5,756 bases of DNA from Pseudomonadota bacterium (lineage in GTDB: Bacteria; Pseudomonadota; Alphaproteobacteria; Rhizobiales; Hyphomicrobiaceae), in contig JAKAML010000107.1 of assembly GCA_021812845.1 (NCBI GenBank), forward strand, positions 1 to 5,756, read 5' to 3'. The notes below the pieces were generated by a model that ran no database searches, had not been told where the DNA came from, and worked only from the letters and a program-made list of their open reading frames with translations. The position numbers were made by a program, and so were the translations under genes. Shown piece by piece: positions 1 to 5,756 of this stretch. How positions within the stretch are numbered: position 1 is the stretch's first letter; every line of letters begins with the position of its first letter.

Positions 1-793
1 GCAGACCTTGCCGGCCGACGATTTCCCCGATCTCGCCGCCGGCGAGATGACGCACGAGTTCGAGGTCGCGAGCGCCGACCTGAAGCGGCTGATCGACAAG
101 ACGCGGTTCGCGATCTCGACCGAGGAAACCCGCTACTACCTCAACGGCATCTACCTCCACATGGCGCAGTCGTCGGGCAAGCCGGTGCTGCGCGCGGTGG
201 CGACCGACGGCCACCGCCTCGCCCAGGTCGAGCTGCCGCTGCCGGCCGGCGCCAGCGGGATGCCGGGCGTGATCGTGCCGCGGAAGACCGTGCACGAATT
301 GCAGCGGCTGATCGAGGACAGCGCGGCGGCGGTCAAGGTCGGCGTCAGCCAGGCCAAGATCCGCTTCGAGATCGGCACCGTCACGCTGACCTCGAAACTG
401 ATCGACGGCACGTTCCCCGACTATGGACGCGTCATCCCGCAGGGCAACGACAAGGCGATGAAGGTCACCAACGCCGAGTTCATGAGCGCCGTCGACCGCG
501 TGTCGACCATCGCCAGCGAGCGCGGGCGCGCCGTCAAGCTCTCGATCGGCAAGGACAAGCTCGTGCTGTCGGTCAACAATCCCGAAGGCGGCAGCGCCAC
601 GGAGGAGATCGGCGTCGACTACGGGGCGACGCCGCTCGAGATCGGCTTCAACGCCCGCTACCTGCTCGACATCGCCGGCCAGCTCGAAGGCGAGGAGGCG
701 CGATTCCTGCTCGCCGATGCCGGCTCCCCCACCATGGTCAAGGACGCCAGCGACGACAGCGCGCTCTACGTCCTGATGCCGATGCGGGTTTGA
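1..793 (+). CDS. dnaN: DNA polymerase III subunit beta (sliding clamp), C-terminal part
   Basis: The sliding clamp is a ring-shaped homodimer that encircles DNA and holds DNA polymerase III and repair proteins on the template. The reading frame is open from the left edge (first full codon at 2-4) to TGA at 791-793, giving 263 residues. The full protein is usually about 370, so roughly the first 110 residues, most of domain 1, lie outside the window. Visible family landmarks are the end of domain 1 (LPADDFPDL), the domain 2 stretches TRYYLNGIYLH and VATDGHRLAQVELP, the domain 2/3 junction IDGTFPDYGRVIP, and the diagnostic C-terminus LYVLMPMRV, where E. coli ends in MPMRL. These C-terminal residues form part of the pocket that binds clamp-interacting peptides. 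The TTG at 8 is an internal codon, not a start. recF follows after 52 bases on the same strand, consistent with one operon. No frameshift or missing segment is seen. Confidence 0.97.
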   Translation, partial: QTLPADDFPDLAAGEMTHEFEVASADLKRLIDKTRFAISTEETRYYLNGIYLHMAQSSGKPVLRAVATDGHRLAQVELPLPAGASGMPGVIVPRKTVHELQRLIEDSAAAVKVGVSQAKIRFEIGTVTLTSKLIDGTFPDYGRVIPQGNDKAMKVTNAEFMSAVDRVSTIASERGRAVKLSIGKDKLVLSVNNPEGGSATEEIGVDYGATPLEIGFNARYLLDIAGQLEGEEARFLLADAGSPTMVKDASDDSALYVLMPMRV

Positions 794-815
794 GAGCCTT
801 TGCAGGTCTTCGCCT

Positions 816-839
816 CTTCCCCGAGGGGAGCGGGGGAAG
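816..839 (+). promoter_or_regulatory. Stem-loop overlapping the recF ribosome binding site
   Basis: CTTCCCC (816-822) is exactly complementary to GGGGAAG (833-839), giving a 7-bp stem with a 10-base loop. The right arm is the purine-rich Shine-Dalgarno stretch of recF. A competing smaller hairpin is possible, pairing 817-821 with 826-830 around the tetraloop CGAG (822-825); it would leave 832-839 free. The pairing is visible in the sequence. A role in limiting or coupling recF translation to dnaN is inference. Confidence 0.4.
832..839 (+). promoter_or_regulatory. Ribosome binding site of recF
   Basis: The run GGGGGAAG ends six bases before the recF ATG at 846, a normal Shine-Dalgarno spacing. 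A second purine run, GGGGAG at 825-830, lies farther upstream than usual. An in-frame TGA at 840-842, just ahead of the ATG, rules out a longer recF start in this frame. Confidence 0.65.
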
Positions 840-845
840 TGAAGC

Positions 846-2003
846 ATGACGAACGACAGCCGCCTCTGGATCGAGCGCGTCGCGCTCACCGACTTCCGCA
901 GCTATCCGTCGCTCGTCGTCGAGGCGCGACCCGAGCCTGCCGTTCTCGTCGGCCCCAACGGGGCCGGCAAGACCAACCTGCTCGAGGCCCTGTCGCTGCT
1001 GGCGCCCGGCCAAGGGCTCAGACGGGCGCCGTTCTCCGAGCTCGCTCGCGCGGGCGGAGGTGGCGGCTGGGCGGTCGCGGCGCGCGTGCATTCCCTGCTC
1101 GGGTCTTGCGACATCGGGACGGGCATCGTCGCCGGGCAGACCGGCACCAACCGGCAGGTGCGGATCGAGGCCCGGCAGCAATCCGGCTCCGGCGTGCTCG
1201 CCGACTACGTCGAGATGGTGTGGGTGACGCCAGCGATGGACGGCCTCTTCACCGGACCCGCGTCGGAGCGCCGCCGCTTTCTCGACCGCCTCGTCCTCTG
1301 CTTCGACCACGGCTATCGCGCCATCGCCGGCAGGTTCGAGCGGGCAATGACGTCGCGCAACCGGCTGCTGGCCGACGGCGTGCGCGACAACGCGCAGCTC
1401 GAGGGCTTCGAGCTGCAGATGGCGGAGGCCGGCGTCGCCATAGCGGCGGCGCGCGCGGAGGCGGTGGCGTCGCTGGCCGCGATCATCGAGACGCGCCGCG
1501 CACGCGATCCCCGATCCGCGTTCCCGTGGAGCACGCTCGCCCTCGAGGGCGCGATGGAAGCGGAGCTGGCACGGCGCCCTGCCGTCGAGGTCGAGGACGA
1601 CTACGTGCGGACGTTGCGGCAGAGCCGGGAGCGCGACCGCGCCGCCGGCCGCACCCTCGACGGTCCACACCGTTCGGACCTCGTCGTCGGGCACGGTCCA
1701 AAGGCCGTTGCAGCGCATCTTTCCTCCACCGGCGAGCAAAAGGCGCTGCTGCTGGGGCTGGTGCTGGCCCATGCCGAGCTCGTCGCCGAGCGCCAGGAGG
1801 GCGCCGCGCCGATCCTGCTGCTCGACGAGATCACCGCGCATCTCGACGCCCTACGCCGCGCCGCGCTGTTTCGGGAGATCCTGCGTCTCGGGGCTCAGGC
1901 CTGGATGACCGGCAACGACCGCGCGGCGTTCGCAGCGCTCGAGGGGCGGGCGCTGTTTGTCGAGCTCTCGGACGGGCACGCCACGGTCTGTCGACAGCCG
2001 TGA
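846..2003 (+). CDS. recF: DNA replication and repair protein RecF
   Basis: RecF is a cytoplasmic SMC-like ATPase. With RecO and RecR it helps replace SSB with RecA at single-strand gaps, supporting recombinational repair and restart of stalled forks. The 385-residue product is close to the usual 360-390. It shows the N-terminal family signature LTDFRSY (14-20), a Walker A loop GPNGAGKTN (36-44), the RecF-typical stretch WVTPAMDGLFTGP in the middle, an ABC-type signature HLSSTGEQKA (291-300), a Walker B ILLLDE (323-328) with Asp327 and the catalytic Glu328, and a D-loop TAHLD (330-334). All nucleotide-binding elements are intact. The start is ATG 846, since an in-frame TGA lies at 840-842. It sits 52 bases after dnaN and is probably co-transcribed with it; its ribosome binding site can be paired in a hairpin. 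No promoter is evident directly upstream. Confidence 0.97.
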   Translation: MTNDSRLWIERVALTDFRSYPSLVVEARPEPAVLVGPNGAGKTNLLEALSLLAPGQGLRRAPFSELARAGGGGGWAVAARVHSLLGSCDIGTGIVAGQTGTNRQVRIEARQQSGSGVLADYVEMVWVTPAMDGLFTGPASERRRFLDRLVLCFDHGYRAIAGRFERAMTSRNRLLADGVRDNAQLEGFELQMAEAGVAIAAARAEAVASLAAIIETRRARDPRSAFPWSTLALEGAMEAELARRPAVEVEDDYVRTLRQSRERDRAAGRTLDGPHRSDLVVGHGPKAVAAHLSSTGEQKALLLGLVLAHAELVAERQEGAAPILLLDEITAHLDALRRAALFREILRLGAQAWMTGNDRAAFAALEGRALFVELSDGHATVCRQP

Positions 2004-2108
2004 CGGGGCCCTCCGTCCTGGCGATCAACACACTGAAAAATCGGCAACAAATTGTGTGTGGCGGATGCGGCAAAAGCGCCGAATTGTAGCCGTCCCGGCG
2101 GGCGTCCG

Positions 2109-4609
<2,501 letters not shown>

Positions 4610-4649
4610 ACCGCCGCGCGGAAGCCTCGATCCGCCTCGTCACCACTCC

Positions 4650-4672
4650 ATGGCCGGATCAAGTCCGGCCAT
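4650..4672. terminator. Perfect stem-loop after gyrB (REP-like palindrome, possible terminator)
   Basis: ATGGCCGGA (4650-4658) pairs perfectly with TCCGGCCAT (4664-4672) around a 5-base loop TCAAG. It lies 40 bases after the gyrB stop, in the gap before a convergent gene, so it could end or stabilise transcripts from either side. There is no T-run after either arm, so it is not a textbook intrinsic terminator. Similar GGCCGG-loop-CCGGCC palindromes are, from general knowledge, common between genes in alphaproteobacteria, so it may be one copy of a dispersed repeat. Confidence 0.5.
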
Positions 4673-4696
4673 TCGGGCTGCAAACACTCGTGTGAC

Positions 4697-4727
4697 CGCC
4701 ATGGCCGCGTCACGCGCGGCCATGGCG
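4697..4727. terminator. Long perfect stem-loop between convergent genes (possible bidirectional terminator)
   Basis: CGCCATGGCCGCG (4697-4709) pairs perfectly with CGCGGCCATGGCG (4715-4727), a 13-bp GC-rich stem with a 5-base loop TCACG. Past one C-A mismatch (4696/4728) the pairing continues with A4695-T4729, G4694-C4730 and possible G-U pairs. It starts 24 bases after the stem-loop at 4650-4672 and shares its 9-base core CCATGGCCG. It lacks a T-run, so termination is inferred from stem strength and position. It may act on transcripts from both sides. Confidence 0.5.
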
Positions 4728-4746
4728 ATCGTGGAGGGTTTCCGAG

Positions 4747-4765
4747 GCCGAATGCTCGCTTCGGC
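4747..4765 (-). terminator. Short stem-loop downstream of the molybdoenzyme gene
   Basis: GCCGAA (4747-4752) pairs with TTCGGC (4760-4765) around a 7-base loop. It sits 13 bases beyond the TAG stop (4779-4781) of the - strand gene, a natural place for a 3' end structure. The stem is only 6 bp and no T-run follows on the - strand, so its function is uncertain; the stronger stem-loops farther on may do the main work. Confidence 0.3.
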
Positions 4766-4778
4766 GGAAAGACGCAGG

Positions 4779-5756
4779 CTACCGCCTCCCCGGCTTGAAC
4801 TCGGCGCCGAACGAGGACACTTCGGGCGTCGTCGGGGTGGCGGTCGAAGGCCGCTTCGTCGGCTCGAAGCGCGGCGAGGTTTGCGCCGGCTCGTCGGGCC
4901 CCGCCTTCTCGATCCTGACGCGGAGGTCGTACCACGCCGCCTGACCCGTCACCGGGTCCGAATTCGAGTAGCGGTAGCCGCCCTCGCGCACGGGCAACAG
5001 CTCGCTGATGAGGTGGTTGAGCAGGAAGCCGCGGGTGTTCTCCGGCGCGTCGTCGGCGAGGTTCCAGGCGCCGGCGCGCTTGCCGATGGCGTTCCAGGTC
5101 CACGCGGTGTCGTCGTTGACCCCTTCCATCAGCTTCACCTGCGCGCGCACGCGGCCGATGTAGCTCGAGATCCAGACCCAGTCGTCGTCGGCGATGTCGA
5201 GGGCCTGGGCCTTGGTGCGGCTCATGTAGAGCCTGTTCTCGGCCGTGATCTGCCGCAGCCAGGCGTTCTGCGAGCCCCACGAATGGTACATGTGCATCGG
5301 GCGCTGGGTGATCGCGTACATCGGGAACTCGCTGGCATCGACCATCTCGCCCTCGAACGGCGGATACCAGAACGGCAGCGGATCGAAGTAGGTCTTGATG
5401 CGCTGGCGGTGCTGCTCGGGCGGCTGGATCTTGCCGTGGCCCTCGGCCGAGAGGCGGAAGCGCTGCATCGGCTCCATGTACAGCTGGAAGGTCAGCTGCT
5501 CGGTCTCGGCGAGGTAGCCCTTCGAGTGCGCCCAGTCGAGGTAGTCGCGGTTAGCGTGCTTGAAATAGCGCATCCCCGGCTCGAGGTGATGCACGTAGAA
5601 GCTGCCGTTCTTGATGTACTCCTCGAGCTGCTTGGGATTCGGCTCGCCCTTGCCGAACGACTTGCCGTCCTTGCCGCGGAAGCCTGAGAGCGGCCCGACG
5701 CCGGGCATGCGCTCGTGGTTGACGATGTAGTCGGGATAGCCGCCAGGGAACTTGCG
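4779..5756 (-). CDS. Molybdopterin oxidoreductase large subunit, C-terminal part (probably SoeA-type sulfite dehydrogenase)
   Basis: This is the C-terminal 325 residues of a DMSO-reductase-superfamily enzyme; the frame is open to the right edge and ends with TAG at 4779-4781. Full family members run to about 900-1000 residues, so the Fe-S cluster region and most of the catalytic domains lie outside. The visible part holds the end of the catalytic region (EPMQRFRLSAEGHGKIQPPE) and then the molybdopterin-dinucleotide-binding domain, about residues 144-281 of the fragment: HMYHSWGSQNAWLRQI, an NRLYMSRTKAQALDIADDDWVWI core, TWNAIGKRAGAWNL and DPVTGQAAWYDLRVRI. A Pro/Thr-rich tail of about 40 residues follows. 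From memory, this wording resembles SoeA, the cytoplasmic-side subunit of the membrane-bound sulfite-oxidising SoeABC complex, but tetrathionate, thiosulfate or polysulfide reductase-like relatives cannot be excluded. Iron-sulfur and membrane-anchor partners are not in the window and, if adjacent, must lie upstream. The superfamily call is firm; the substrate is inference. Confidence 0.85.
   Translation of the reverse strand, partial: RKFPGGYPDYIVNHERMPGVGPLSGFRGKDGKSFGKGEPNPKQLEEYIKNGSFYVHHLEPGMRYFKHANRDYLDWAHSKGYLAETEQLTFQLYMEPMQRFRLSAEGHGKIQPPEQHRQRIKTYFDPLPFWYPPFEGEMVDASEFPMYAITQRPMHMYHSWGSQNAWLRQITAENRLYMSRTKAQALDIADDDWVWISSYIGRVRAQVKLMEGVNDDTAWTWNAIGKRAGAWNLADDAPENTRGFLLNHLISELLPVREGGYRYSNSDPVTGQAAWYDLRVRIEKAGPDEPAQTSPRFEPTKRPSTATPTTPEVSSFGAEFKPGRR

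Noticed and set aside
2028..2059. ACACAC/GTGTGT inverted arms as a terminator or operator
   Set aside because: The stem is 6 bp with a 20-base loop and is not extended on either side. It is mentioned as part of the AT-rich island but is not supported as a feature of its own.
2068..2081. Possible recF terminator hairpin CGGC-AAAAGC-GCCG
   Set aside because: The stem is only 4 bp and is followed by AATTGTAG instead of a T-run; it is too weak to call.
800..2089. A 429-codon + strand open frame overlapping recF in another frame
   Set aside because: The translation is Arg/Ala/Gly-rich, typical of an out-of-frame reading of GC-rich DNA; the recF frame carries all Walker and signature motifs.
4650..5687. 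A 345-codon + strand open frame opposite the molybdoenzyme gene
   Set aside because: It would begin inside the first palindrome with no ribosome binding site, and its translation is low-complexity Arg/Leu/Val/Ala sequence. The - strand frame has clear family motifs.

Overview
The window is a stretch of a GC-rich bacterial chromosome. Its conserved core is the replication and repair cluster dnaN-recF-gyrB, all on the + strand and in the ancestral order that usually follows dnaA. Protein wording (the GyrB N-terminus, the RecF stretch WVTPAMDGLFTGPASERRRF, the DnaN ending MPMRV), the strong G/C preference at third codon positions and the style of the intergenic palindromes all suggest an alphaproteobacterium, probably of the Hyphomicrobiales (Rhizobiales). 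That placement is inference from sequence style, not from a search.

Layout: (1) 1-793, the C-terminal two thirds of the DNA polymerase III sliding clamp (dnaN), cut by the left edge. (2) 794-845, a 52-base gap whose hairpin overlaps the recF ribosome binding site. (3) 846-2003, complete recF. (4) 2004-2155, a partly AT-rich gap with a plausible extended -10 promoter for gyrB. (5) 2156-4609, complete gyrB. (6) 4610-4778, a 169-base gap between convergent genes that holds three stem-loops, two of them perfect and long. (7) 4779 to the right edge, on the - strand, the C-terminal 325 residues of a large molybdopterin oxidoreductase of the DMSO-reductase superfamily, most like the SoeA-type sulfite dehydrogenase subunit.

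How the genes work together: DnaN tethers polymerase to DNA, RecF helps load RecA at single-strand gaps, and GyrB powers negative supercoiling with GyrA. All three serve replication-fork progress and repair. The spacing suggests dnaN and recF are co-transcribed, with gyrB having at least one promoter of its own. The molybdoenzyme gene is metabolically unrelated and ends toward gyrB; the stem-loop cluster between them probably separates the two transcription units.

I found no mobile element, CRISPR array, RNA gene, or convincing new system. The most interesting points are small: the hairpin over the recF ribosome binding site, the double start/promoter arrangement of gyrB, and the tandem palindromes that resemble a dispersed repeat family.
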